Shown here piece after piece: positions 25,451 to 33,137 of a stretch of 64,000 nucleotides of DNA. The stretch is from Paenibacillus puerhi (GTDB lineage Bacteria; Bacillota; Bacilli; Paenibacillales; NBRC-103111). Positions within the stretch are counted from its first letter, which is position 1, and each line of letters begins with the position of its first letter. A program made the position numbers and the translations under genes. The stretch covers positions 186,001 to 250,000 of the forward strand of contig NZ_WUWM01000003.1 in NCBI RefSeq assembly GCF_009846885.1, given 5' to 3'. The notes below the pieces were generated by a model. That model saw only the letters and a program-made list of their open reading frames with translations, was not told where the DNA came from and ran no database searches.

Positions 25451-26488
25451 TTATTTCAGCGGATTGGATACCGTAATCTTGCCTGCCACAATGTCGTCGC
25501 GGATCGCTTTCACTTTGTTCACGACCTCTTGACCGATGAACGGGCTAAGCGGCGACTTGCTGTCTCTGGTCACAAACGTCAGGCCCACTCCGTCTTCCTT
25601 CAGTCCATAGTCCACCGAACCGAACTTGAACGTGCCCGAGGCAAAATCCTTCACAGTCTCGTAGGCTACCGCATCGCTGCCCTTCAATTGGGACAAGACG
25701 ATATGCTCGGGGTCCGTCTCGGTGCGGTCAATATCTTGACCCGACGTGTAGAAGCCCTTCTCCTTGGCTGCTTCGAATACGCCCAGATCTCCGACTGCCG
25801 CAGCGCCCGCGATAAAGTCGGCGCCTTGGGCGAACTGGGTCAGCGCAAGCTCCTTGGCCTTGGCCGGGTCGGAGAAGCCGCCCACGTAGTTGACGATGAA
25901 CTTCGCGTTCGGGTTGGTCGATTTCAGGCCTTCCTGAAAGCCGACCGTATATTTCTTAATCAGAGGAATATCCACGGCGGCTACCATACCGACCACATTT
26001 TTCTTCGTGGCAAGACCCGCGGCTGCGCCCAGCAAGTAAGCCGCCTCATGCTCGCGGAATACGACGCTCCGTACATTCGGCAGGTCGACGACCGTATCGA
26101 TGATCGCGAACGATTTCTTCGGATTCTCAGCCGCTACCTTCTTCAGGGCATCCTCCGCCTCGAAGGAGCTCGTAATAATCAAGTCATAGTTATCGGCTAC
26201 GGCAGCGCGCAGATTTTGCTCGATCGCACTGTGATCGGCGGATTCGACCGTCTTCACTTCAACGCCGAATTCCTTACCAGCCTTCTTCACGCCTTCATCC
26301 TGCTGAGCGAAGAAAGGGTTCAGACCGATCTTCTCAGGCGTAACCAGGACGATCCGTTTGGCCGTCTTAGCATCAGGCGCTTTCGTTTCCGCCTGGTTAG
26401 CCCCTGGCGTTTCCGCAGGCTGAGCCGAGGAGCAGCCCGTAATCATCAAGGCAATCGCAAAAATAGACAATATAGCTTTTTTCATCAT
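25451..26488 (-). CDS. nupN: BMP/PnrA-type nucleoside-binding lipoprotein (NupN-like)
   Basis: About 345 residues of the BMP (basic membrane protein) family that binds purine nucleosides. The lipoprotein signal is MKKAILSIFAIALMITGCSS (lipobox ITGC). Family motifs include GVKKAGKEFGVEVKTVES, GAAAGLATKKNVVGMVAAVDIPL and ADFIAGAAAVGDLGVFEAAKEKG. Two ATGs are adjacent (MMKK) after GGGAGAGA; the earlier one is used. It is the first gene of the operon. A longer TTG-initiated frame to 26602 has no signal at its front and is rejected. Confidence 0.88.
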   Translation of the reverse strand: MMKKAILSIFAIALMITGCSSAQPAETPGANQAETKAPDAKTAKRIVLVTPEKIGLNPFFAQQDEGVKKAGKEFGVEVKTVESADHSAIEQNLRAAVADNYDLIITSSFEAEDALKKVAAENPKKSFAIIDTVVDLPNVRSVVFREHEAAYLLGAAAGLATKKNVVGMVAAVDIPLIKKYTVGFQEGLKSTNPNAKFIVNYVGGFSDPAKAKELALTQFAQGADFIAGAAAVGDLGVFEAAKEKGFYTSGQDIDRTETDPEHIVLSQLKGSDAVAYETVKDFASGTFKFGSVDYGLKEDGVGLTFVTRDSKSPLSPFIGQEVVNKVKAIRDDIVAGKITVSNPLK

Positions 26489-26873
26489 TTCTCTCTCCCT
26501 AATCCAGCTTATGTAGCTTCTCTTCTGTGCAGGGGCATCCCCTTCACATACCCTACCAAATAACTCGGATATAGTCAAAGGTTTTTTATTCCAATTCGAC
26601 AAAATCAGACAAACCCTTTTTTACTTTATCACAGGTTGGCCGAATCGCCAACTCCCGCCTCTTTCCATACCAACCTTCCCTCTCGGAGCGATATTTTCTA
26701 TTATTAACCACTATTATGGCTTTAGACTCAATTTTTGGAATATGAATAAGACATTTTGCCCAGCATTTTTGTTTAGTTATAAAATTTTTTCGAATTTTAC
26801 GGATTTTTTGTGTGACAAAATACCCTCTTATGATGGAAAATATAAGTATGATATCCGAATTGGAGGATCGTTG
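26489..26873. other. Divergent promoter region, nupN and FapA-like gene
   Basis: 385 AT-rich bases. On the minus strand TTGACT-N17-TAGGGT (about 26550-26578) is a weak sigma-A-like promoter candidate for nupN. I saw no purine riboswitch consensus despite the nucleoside operon downstream. An AT-rich stretch near 26760-26850 probably serves the plus-strand gene. Confidence 0.4.
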
Positions 26874-28448
26874 ATGGAGTTCTTTCGCAATGACAGCTTC
26901 TCTCTTCAAGCCGAAGAGAACAAAGTGTATCTGAACGTCGTCGCCCCCGGTTTCGAGATCAAGGAATTTGACCATGTGCTGAAACTTCACCCCCGCTTGC
27001 AGATAACCAGCTTTGTTGCGCTGCGGGACGCTCTGCAGCAAGCGGCAGCCGTCCCGGTTCTGATCGGCCTGCTGAAGCCTCGCTTCGAAATCCAGATCAG
27101 CGGGGATTGGATGGAAGCGACGCTCAAGCTGAATATGACGGAGAACGACCTGGCGGAACAGCGCGCGGACCTTTCCGACCAGGTCATCCAGGAGCTTCGC
27201 CAGCGGCAGATCGTCGAAGGCATACGGTATGAGGCTCTCCAAGACCCCCCGGTCCAGCGAGGCTTCGTCATCGCCAAGGGCATCGAGCCGGAGCCCGGAC
27301 ACGATGCCGTGCTTACGTACTACGCCTTTTCCGAGCGGAAGCCTACGCTCCGCCAGGACGGAAGCGCCGACTATTATGAAATGAGCTTTATTGACGAGGT
27401 GCAGCCAGGCGAATGGCTGGGCGAGAAAATCCCCCCGACCTCGGGCAAGGACGGCCGCAATCTGAAGGGAGACCGGCTGCCGGCGAGCAAAGGGATGGAC
27501 ATGCCCCTGCAATACGACAAGCAGCATATCGATGAGCAGTGGGAGGAGGACCGGTATGTCCTTCGCTCCCGGGTGGTCGGGTCGGTCTATAAGACAGGCA
27601 AGCTAATCACAGTCGAGGAGCTCTTGCTGATCCAGGGGGATGTCGGACCCCAGACGGGGAATCTAGACTATGACGGCGCCATCAAGATAACGGGCACCGT
27701 TCATGATGGATACTCGGTCAAAGCGACCAAAGACATCAGCATTCTGGGCGAGAGCGGGGTCGGCGCCGTCAGCCAGATCGTTTCGGTGACCGGAGACCTC
27801 TACATCAAGGGCGGCTGCTTCGGCAAGGAGCGGGCCTCTCTCCGCGCTGCCCGTCATGTCTATATCAAGCATGCCAAGGACTGCAGCATCGAAGCCGGAG
27901 AGAGCATCCACATCGGGCTTTATGCCATCGGCTGTCAATTGAAGGCCAAGTATATTCTGCTCGATAAGAAACGCGGCAAGCTGATCGGCGGTCATGTGCA
28001 CGCGATGGTTCAGCTTACGACTGGCTATATCGGCAACGAATTCGAAAGACCTACCAAGGTACAGGTCGAAGGCTTCGATCGGAGCAGTATCATCAGGCAG
28101 TTGGATGAAGTCCTTGCCGAGTACAAGCGTCTTCTGACGGAGCTGGAGCATTGCCGCCGGGAGGTCGTCATGTACGAGGGGTACATCGATCTGCTGACGG
28201 ATGGGCAGAAAGACGAGTTTAACGGATATACGGAAAGATACGAAGCGACGGCAGCCGCCTTGCTTGATCTGGAGGAGCAGCGTCAGAGGCTGATGGCTTA
28301 CATGAGCGCCAAGGGCGACGGGGAAGTCGCCGTCTTCCAGAAGGCATACCCCAGAACCATGCTGCAGATCAAAGAAATAGAGAAGCTGATTTTGAACAGT
28401 ACGGGGGGCTTTTTCTATGTCGACAAGAATAAGTTCGTTCAGGAATAG
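26874..28448 (+). CDS. FapA family protein (DUF342)
   Basis: 524 residues. The N-terminal ~150 residues are a less conserved segment. The DUF342/FapA core follows with glycine-rich beta-helix repeats (GDRLPASKGMDMPLQYD, VVGSVYKTGKLITVEELLLIQGDVGPQTGN, SVKATKDISILGESGVG, VTGDLYIKGGCFG), as in the polymer-forming or surface-like proteins named FapA. A C-terminal coiled coil includes LLDLEEQRQRLMAYM. No signal peptide is visible. TGGAGGATCG lies just before the ATG at 26874. It is 33 bases ahead of a GAF protein gene. The molecular role is undefined. Confidence 0.83.
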   Translation: MEFFRNDSFSLQAEENKVYLNVVAPGFEIKEFDHVLKLHPRLQITSFVALRDALQQAAAVPVLIGLLKPRFEIQISGDWMEATLKLNMTENDLAEQRADLSDQVIQELRQRQIVEGIRYEALQDPPVQRGFVIAKGIEPEPGHDAVLTYYAFSERKPTLRQDGSADYYEMSFIDEVQPGEWLGEKIPPTSGKDGRNLKGDRLPASKGMDMPLQYDKQHIDEQWEEDRYVLRSRVVGSVYKTGKLITVEELLLIQGDVGPQTGNLDYDGAIKITGTVHDGYSVKATKDISILGESGVGAVSQIVSVTGDLYIKGGCFGKERASLRAARHVYIKHAKDCSIEAGESIHIGLYAIGCQLKAKYILLDKKRGKLIGGHVHAMVQLTTGYIGNEFERPTKVQVEGFDRSSIIRQLDEVLAEYKRLLTELEHCRREVVMYEGYIDLLTDGQKDEFNGYTERYEATAAALLDLEEQRQRLMAYMSAKGDGEVAVFQKAYPRTMLQIKEIEKLILNSTGGFFYVDKNKFVQE

Positions 28449-28481
28449 GGAATTGCCACTTGCGAGGAGGACATTACGCTT

Positions 28482-30389
28482 ATGGAGCATCTAAGCCTGT
28501 CATATCGGTTTGAGGGACTCTTGCATGCCATCGAGTTTTTCACACAGCGCTTCGATATGGAGCAGCTCTCGCAGTATTCCTTCGAATTCGTCAATGAAAT
28601 TTTAACGCTGAACGCCTCCGCCCTGTTCATACACGACGGCCATAAATACGTACTCCGGCAGAAGCGTCTATATCCTCATATCGCAGCCGATTACGTGATC
28701 CGGGATACCGACAAAATGAAGCAGCTGGCCCTGTTCCGCGGACATACGCTGACCCGGGGCTTCGAGCATTTCCTGGAGCCTGGCGACATCGAACGCCTTC
28801 GGATCAAATGGCTGATGCCCTTGATGGTCAATGACAAGCTGCATGGCTTCATCGTCTCTAACGGCAACATCGAGGATCACTTTTCTAGCAGCGATCTGGT
28901 CATGTCCGGCACTCTGATGCGTCTGATCAACAACTCTCTGGAGAACAGCTATCATCTCGCTCAGCTTCAGGCCTCCAACGCTAAGCTTGATCAGAAAAAT
29001 TTCAACCTGCTCGCGATTAACCAAAGCACGAAGGTGCTGCTCTCCGAAATGTCGCTGACTCATCTATACGATATCGCTACCGATGTATTTAGCGAAGTAA
29101 CGTCGAGCCAGGTAACGTCCTTCGGCGTCGTGGACCCGATCAGCGGCAAGCTCAAAATAACGGGCTTCCGGAATGTGCTGGCCTATAACCGGTATTACGG
29201 CGAGTTCGAGCTGAAGAGCAGAGCATACGCAGGACCGATCGTCCTGCATATGGAGCGCGACCGCGGCCGCCTGGACGCTCTGTTCGTCAACAGGGAGCAG
29301 TTGAAGGAGCTGGAGACGGAATACGTGATCCTGATCGTCCAGAAGCAGCTCATCGGCATGGTTACCCTGAGCAGACCCGTTAACGACGAGCGAAGCTATG
29401 ACGACGCTACCTTCGAGCTGATCGAATCGCTGGCTAACTCCAGTATGATCGCGCTGTCCAACGCCACCCTGTTCGCCGAGGCGGGCCGGCAGCGTACGAG
29501 TGCCGAGAACAAGCTTCGCCTGCTGCTCAACCTGAACCGGCTCGTCAGCAACGTCAATGAATCGAGCGATCCGGAGGAGCTCTGTTATTTTACGATCAAA
29601 ACGCTGCGTCTCGCTTTCGGCGTACGAAAAGCCCTTCTCTGCCTGCGCGAAGGGGACGCCTATGTAGTAACCGAGCAGACCGGCTTCTCCTGGGCGAATG
29701 GCGGAACCGCCGCGAACAAACCGAATGCCGACCTCAAGGGACAAGTCTTGCTGAGGCTGGAGGAGGTTCCCCCTTCCCTTATGGATCGCCAGCTCCTGTG
29801 CGACTACACCAGCCGCGGAGCGGAGCGTTATTTGCCCCCGCACACTTTAGACTGGCTCGAACCCGGCTCCACCAACTGCTGCGTCATCGCCCCCCTTGCC
29901 GTATCTAGTGAACGCGTCCGCCGCGAAGACCCGTATCCGCTGGGCTTTCTGGTCATTCTGGAAACCGAGAGCAGCCTGCTGGAGGAAGAAGTACTGCTGC
30001 TCGATACCGTCGCCAAAAACATCTCCCCTATCCTTCACCAGATGTTTCTTGCCCGGTCTGTACAAAAGCTGCACAAGCGCGACAATCGAGCCGGGATGCT
30101 GGAAGCCGTGAAACGAAGAATCGCCGAATGGGATTCGTTCAAGCTGGAGTATTTCCTCTATTATAAGCCGTATCGTCAGCCTCCTTTCGCCGAGGACGAT
30201 TGGATCGGACTGGAGCTGGCGGCCCTCGACCGGCAGGCCGGTTCTACTAGCGGCAGGAAGCCGGAGCTGTACGCCTTCGATGGACATTTGTTCGCCCTTA
30301 CGGGCTCTCCTGTCAAGGAAGAGTCTTGGATTGAGATTCCGCATCGATACGAGTTGGAGGCTGTCCTTTCGTTCTCCTATCCTAGCTGA
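28482..30389 (+). CDS. Multi-GAF sensory protein
   Basis: 635 residues with repeated GAF-like modules. The first is at about 20-160, the second at about 190-330 after a short coiled linker (LQASNAKLDQKNFNLLAINQ), and a third at about 345-515 (LLNLNRLVSNVNESSDPEEL). No kinase, cyclase, EAL or HTH output domain is seen, so it may act by protein contact. AGGAGG lies 11 bases before the ATG, a slightly long spacing. It is probably translated from one transcript with the FapA-like gene, which suggests partnership. The ligand is unknown. Confidence 0.75.
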   Translation: MEHLSLSYRFEGLLHAIEFFTQRFDMEQLSQYSFEFVNEILTLNASALFIHDGHKYVLRQKRLYPHIAADYVIRDTDKMKQLALFRGHTLTRGFEHFLEPGDIERLRIKWLMPLMVNDKLHGFIVSNGNIEDHFSSSDLVMSGTLMRLINNSLENSYHLAQLQASNAKLDQKNFNLLAINQSTKVLLSEMSLTHLYDIATDVFSEVTSSQVTSFGVVDPISGKLKITGFRNVLAYNRYYGEFELKSRAYAGPIVLHMERDRGRLDALFVNREQLKELETEYVILIVQKQLIGMVTLSRPVNDERSYDDATFELIESLANSSMIALSNATLFAEAGRQRTSAENKLRLLLNLNRLVSNVNESSDPEELCYFTIKTLRLAFGVRKALLCLREGDAYVVTEQTGFSWANGGTAANKPNADLKGQVLLRLEEVPPSLMDRQLLCDYTSRGAERYLPPHTLDWLEPGSTNCCVIAPLAVSSERVRREDPYPLGFLVILETESSLLEEEVLLLDTVAKNISPILHQMFLARSVQKLHKRDNRAGMLEAVKRRIAEWDSFKLEYFLYYKPYRQPPFAEDDWIGLELAALDRQAGSTSGRKPELYAFDGHLFALTGSPVKEESWIEIPHRYELEAVLSFSYPS

Positions 30390-30464
30390 GGGGATTATCG
30401 CCTGCCCGATTAGGGTAAAGTATAGTGTGGTTCACCGAAGATCTATTTACGAGGAGGGATACGG

Positions 30465-30992
30465 ATGAAAAAAGTAGCGTTCCTGCTTGCCTCTGAATTC
30501 GAGGATTCGGAAATGCAAAAACCGTATGAGGCGATTAAGGCGGCCGGCCATGAGGCTGTCATCGTCGGGCTGAAAAAGGGCGAGAAGCTGACCGGCAAGC
30601 AAAAACAGGCCACCTACACGGCAGAGGCTTCCATCGATGAAGTGAAGGCCGAGCAGTTTGATGCGGTCGTCATCCCCGGAGGCTCTTCACCCGAGGGGCT
30701 TAGGCTTCATCCGGGCATCCTGCAATTCGTACAGGAGCTGAATCAGAAAAACAAGCCGATCTCGGCGATCTGCCACGGGCCGCAGGTGCTGATCAGCGCC
30801 GGTATCGTAAGCGGCAAAACACTAACCAGCTACCCGCCCCTGCAGGATGATCTCACCAACGCGGGCGCCACCTTCATCGATCAGGAAGTCGTTGTAGACG
30901 GCAACCTGGTTACCTCGAGGACGCCTGCCGACGAACCGGCCTTCATCCGGGAAACCTTGAACAAGCTTGGCACTCCCGTAGGCCAGAGATAG
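30465..30992 (+). CDS. DJ-1/PfpI family type 1 amidotransferase-like protein
   Basis: 175 residues, closest in pattern to general stress proteins YraA/YfkM and PfpI. Motifs are VAFLLASEFEDSEMQKPYEAI, DAVVIPGGSSPEGLRL and the nucleophile Cys in SAICHGPQVLISAGIV with the adjacent His. This is the PfpI/deglycase arrangement. GAGGAGGG lies before the ATG. A terminator follows. Deglycase, protease or chaperone roles have been proposed for relatives and cannot be separated here. Confidence 0.87.
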   Translation: MKKVAFLLASEFEDSEMQKPYEAIKAAGHEAVIVGLKKGEKLTGKQKQATYTAEASIDEVKAEQFDAVVIPGGSSPEGLRLHPGILQFVQELNQKNKPISAICHGPQVLISAGIVSGKTLTSYPPLQDDLTNAGATFIDQEVVVDGNLVTSRTPADEPAFIRETLNKLGTPVGQR

Positions 30993-31020
30993 GGGCCGGG
31001 CAGAGCTGCTTGGGAGAAGG

Positions 31021-31062
31021 AAGGCTCCGATCCGCCATGCGCTGCGGATTCGGGGCTTTTTC
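31021..31062 (+). terminator. Rho-independent terminator
   Basis: Imperfect stem from AAGGCTCCGATCCGC and GCGGATTCGGGGCTT followed by a T run, 29 bases after the DJ-1 gene stop. Confidence 0.7.
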
Positions 31063-31193
31063 TATGCTTGATTTGCCAGCCCCGCGCCATCATAATGACA
31101 TTTATACCCTGCTTGCGACGAGCGACGGAGCTTCAACAAGATTGCTGCCCGACACGCCCAACTATATTAGATCCTGAAAGAGGTCTGCCCGTG

Positions 31194-31739
31194 ATGAAGA
31201 TCGGATTAGTAAGACATTTTAAAGTAAAGAAAGGGTTTCCCTCAAAAGGCTGGCTCACCAGAGACGAGCTGGTCCAATGGTTTAAAGAGTACGACGAGGC
31301 CGATATTGAGCCTGTAGCAACGGATCTGCAAGCCATCGCCTGGAAGAGCTGCCATGCCAGCGATATGCCGAGAGCGCTGAGAACAGCGGAGCTCCTCTAC
31401 CACGGAGAGATACGGGCAACGGCGAAGCTTAGGGAAATTCCTTTGCCCCGCTTTCGAAGGAATTGGCGCCTTCCGTTTCTGCTCTGGGCGATTGCGGTTC
31501 GCTTGTCACCGTATCTTGACCCCAAGGTTAAGGAAGAAATCAAGCAAACGAAGGAACGAATCAACCATGTCCTGGACGACATCCTGCTGCAAGGCGAAGA
31601 AGAGATGCTGCTGGTCAGCCATGCGGGCTTGATGATGCTGATGCGCCAAGAGCTGCTTAAACGGGGCTTTCGTGGTCCCAGGTTCCGCACGCCTGAGAAC
31701 GGAAAGCTGTATGTGTATGAGAAGCGGCCTCAAGCATAA
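31194..31739 (+). CDS. Histidine phosphatase family protein
   Basis: 181 residues of the phosphoglycerate-mutase-like fold. The catalytic RH motif is GLVRHFKVKKG, and the second histidine is in LLVSHAGLMMLM. The short middle segment (DPKVKEEIKQTKERI) resembles small phosphatases rather than glycolytic mutases. The start is ATG 31194 (GTG directly before it also possible), with AGAGG upstream. The earlier-open frame is not used. Physiological substrate unknown. Confidence 0.84.
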   Translation: MKIGLVRHFKVKKGFPSKGWLTRDELVQWFKEYDEADIEPVATDLQAIAWKSCHASDMPRALRTAELLYHGEIRATAKLREIPLPRFRRNWRLPFLLWAIAVRLSPYLDPKVKEEIKQTKERINHVLDDILLQGEEEMLLVSHAGLMMLMRQELLKRGFRGPRFRTPENGKLYVYEKRPQA

Positions 31740-31800
31740 TCCCGGAATCATCATGGGGGCACGGTTTAGCTTGACTCTTGTTCGGGTAAAAAGAAATAAA

Positions 31801-31817
31801 CCCGCCTGGAAGGCGGG
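31801..31817 (-). terminator. Terminator of the NlpC/P60 gene
   Basis: Perfect CCCGCC/GGCGGG stem with a 5-base loop, followed on the minus strand by a T-rich tract. It may also act on the plus-strand phosphatase transcript. Confidence 0.7.
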
Positions 31818-31871
31818 CTGGGGCACATACGAGTTGACTTAAGCGAGGGGGACGGGATAGCCGGTTCCGAA

Positions 31872-32729
31872 CTAAGAGACCGCGGCGACCCGCTTGGCGC
31901 CTACATAGCGCTTGCCCCAATATCCGCTTGTCAGGCTGGCGACAGACACGCCGCCGGAGGAAGCAGCCGAAATAAACTGACCGTTGCCCAAATAAATCCC
32001 AACATGAGAGGTTTTATTTTTCTCGGCAAAGAAGACCAGATCGCCCTCCTGCAGGTCGATCACATCCTGACCCGCGTTGTCATACATATCGACGGAGGTT
32101 CTGGGCAGCCAGACGCCGTGTGATTGAAATACATAACGTACGAAACCGGAGCAATCGAACCCGCTCGCCGATTGGCCGCCATATACATAAGGGGTTCCCA
32201 AATATTTATTCGCGGTCTGGACCACGGCCGGCGTCGGCTTGGGCTTGTACCAAGCGGGAGCGTGATACTGGCCGTCCTGGTTAATAATCGCAATCCGGTT
32301 GTTTGAGTCCCACTGGACCCGGTAACCGAAAGTCTCGGATACGAATCTGAGCGGCAGGTAAACCCTTCCCTGGTTGAACTGGGCCGGGACATCCATGTCC
32401 ACCGCTTTGCCATTCACGATCGCTTGCTTTTCGCCGGTCTGCAGCTCGATGGTTTGCTGATCATTGGTCAGCGTAACTTTCACGATGTTGGCTTCTTTGC
32501 TCCAATCCAGCTTGTAGCCCAAATTTTCGACCAACAGGCGCAAAGGGATCTGCAGCGTATTGGCTGTGTCAATATAGGGCTGCGCATCGGGGAACGAGAC
32601 CAGACTATCGTTCACCTGCACTTTGACTTCGGAAGACGCCGCGTGAGCAGAACCAGCCGCATAGCCCGATACGAGTCCGGCAGCAGTCAATGCGCACGAA
32701 AAAACAAGCGTTTTGTAAAAACGGTTCAA
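31872..32729 (-). CDS. Secreted NlpC/P60 (C40) peptidoglycan hydrolase with CuAO-like N domains
   Basis: 285 residues. It starts with a signal peptide (RFYKTLVFSCALTAAGLVSGYAAG) then two copper-amine-oxidase-like N-terminal domains (IDTANTLQIPLRLLVENLGY, FNQGRVYLPLRFVSETFGY) that act as wall-binding modules. The C-terminal NlpC/P60 domain has catalytic Cys in SGFDCSGFVRYVF and His in TSHVGIYLGNG. It cleaves D-Glu-diaminopimelate-type stem peptides in this family. The start is a TTG at 32729, seven bases after AGGAGG. A c-di-AMP riboswitch precedes it. Such linkage of wall hydrolases to this riboswitch is known in Gram-positives. Confidence 0.9.
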   Translation of the reverse strand: MNRFYKTLVFSCALTAAGLVSGYAAGSAHAASSEVKVQVNDSLVSFPDAQPYIDTANTLQIPLRLLVENLGYKLDWSKEANIVKVTLTNDQQTIELQTGEKQAIVNGKAVDMDVPAQFNQGRVYLPLRFVSETFGYRVQWDSNNRIAIINQDGQYHAPAWYKPKPTPAVVQTANKYLGTPYVYGGQSASGFDCSGFVRYVFQSHGVWLPRTSVDMYDNAGQDVIDLQEGDLVFFAEKNKTSHVGIYLGNGQFISAASSGGVSVASLTSGYWGKRYVGAKRVAAVS

Positions 32730-32742
32730 ACTTATTCCTCCT

Positions 32743-32864
32743 GTAGCCTTCGAGGTTAGTTGACGGATTCGGAAGAGGTAACTCCCTAGCTCGCGATTCG
32801 CAAGCATTCACCCCAAGTAAATCATCCCCCGTACCAATTCTTCTGCTGAAATGGATTCGGCCTT
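32743..32864 (-). ncRNA. c-di-AMP riboswitch (ydaO/yuaA leader)
   Basis: The minus-strand leader of the NlpC/P60 gene holds the ydaO-motif blocks in order: GGCCGAATCC, TACGGGGGATGATT, TTGGGGTGAATGC, a variable GC-rich stem, CTCTTCCGAATCCGTCAAC and TAACCTCGAAGGCT. These match the conserved core of the c-di-AMP sensing ydaO/yuaA riboswitch (RF00379) as I remember it. It ends six bases before the ribosome site. In B. subtilis high c-di-AMP turns off wall hydrolase or potassium transporter genes. Confidence 0.85.
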
Positions 32865-33032
32865 TTTTTTAATAGACTAGCACAGGGCCGTCCCTTTATT
32901 CAATGAATGCCCATCCATAACATCCAGTATTTCCCTGAATTTCGACTTTATTTTGTCATATTCGACAGCTACCCCCCGATTCTTTCTATCTTCCGATTTC
33001 ATAAACTTTACGTTTACCTCCTCCGCTCCCAT

Positions 33033-33071
33033 AAAAAAATCGGCATTCGAAGTCATTCTCCGAATGCCGAT
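33033..33071 (-). terminator. Strong rho-independent terminator of the PBP gene
   Basis: Perfect 11-bp stem ATCGGCATTCG/CGAATGCCGAT with an 11-base loop, followed on the minus strand by seven T. It lies 67 bases after the PBP stop. Confidence 0.9.
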
Positions 33072-33137
33072 CGGCCGTTCCTGCACGCCTATGCTTCTCC
33101 CTTTTCAAAGCCTGCGGCTTTGACAGCTGATGCACGG

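Larger units (their letters stand above)
32730..33137. other. Leader and terminator region with no clear gene
   Basis: About 400 bases that carry the riboswitch and, nearer 33035-33071, the terminator of the penicillin-binding protein gene. The small open frame inside it (32877-33086, minus) crosses that terminator. Confidence 0.5.

Noticed and set aside
25265-26563. Plus-strand ORF of 432 codons opposite nupN
   Set aside because: Antisense to the BMP lipoprotein gene, which has signal peptide, lipobox and conserved motifs; the antisense frame has none.
26489-26873. Possible purine riboswitch upstream of the nucleoside operon
   Set aside because: I looked for the conserved purine-aptamer core blocks in the nupN leader and did not find them.
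32877-33086. Small minus-strand ORF between the NlpC/P60 leader and the PBP gene (69 codons)
   Set aside because: Its front part crosses the strong PBP terminator, and the internal ATG (33002) is 15 bases from the AGGAGG, too far for a normal start. Not enough to call a gene.
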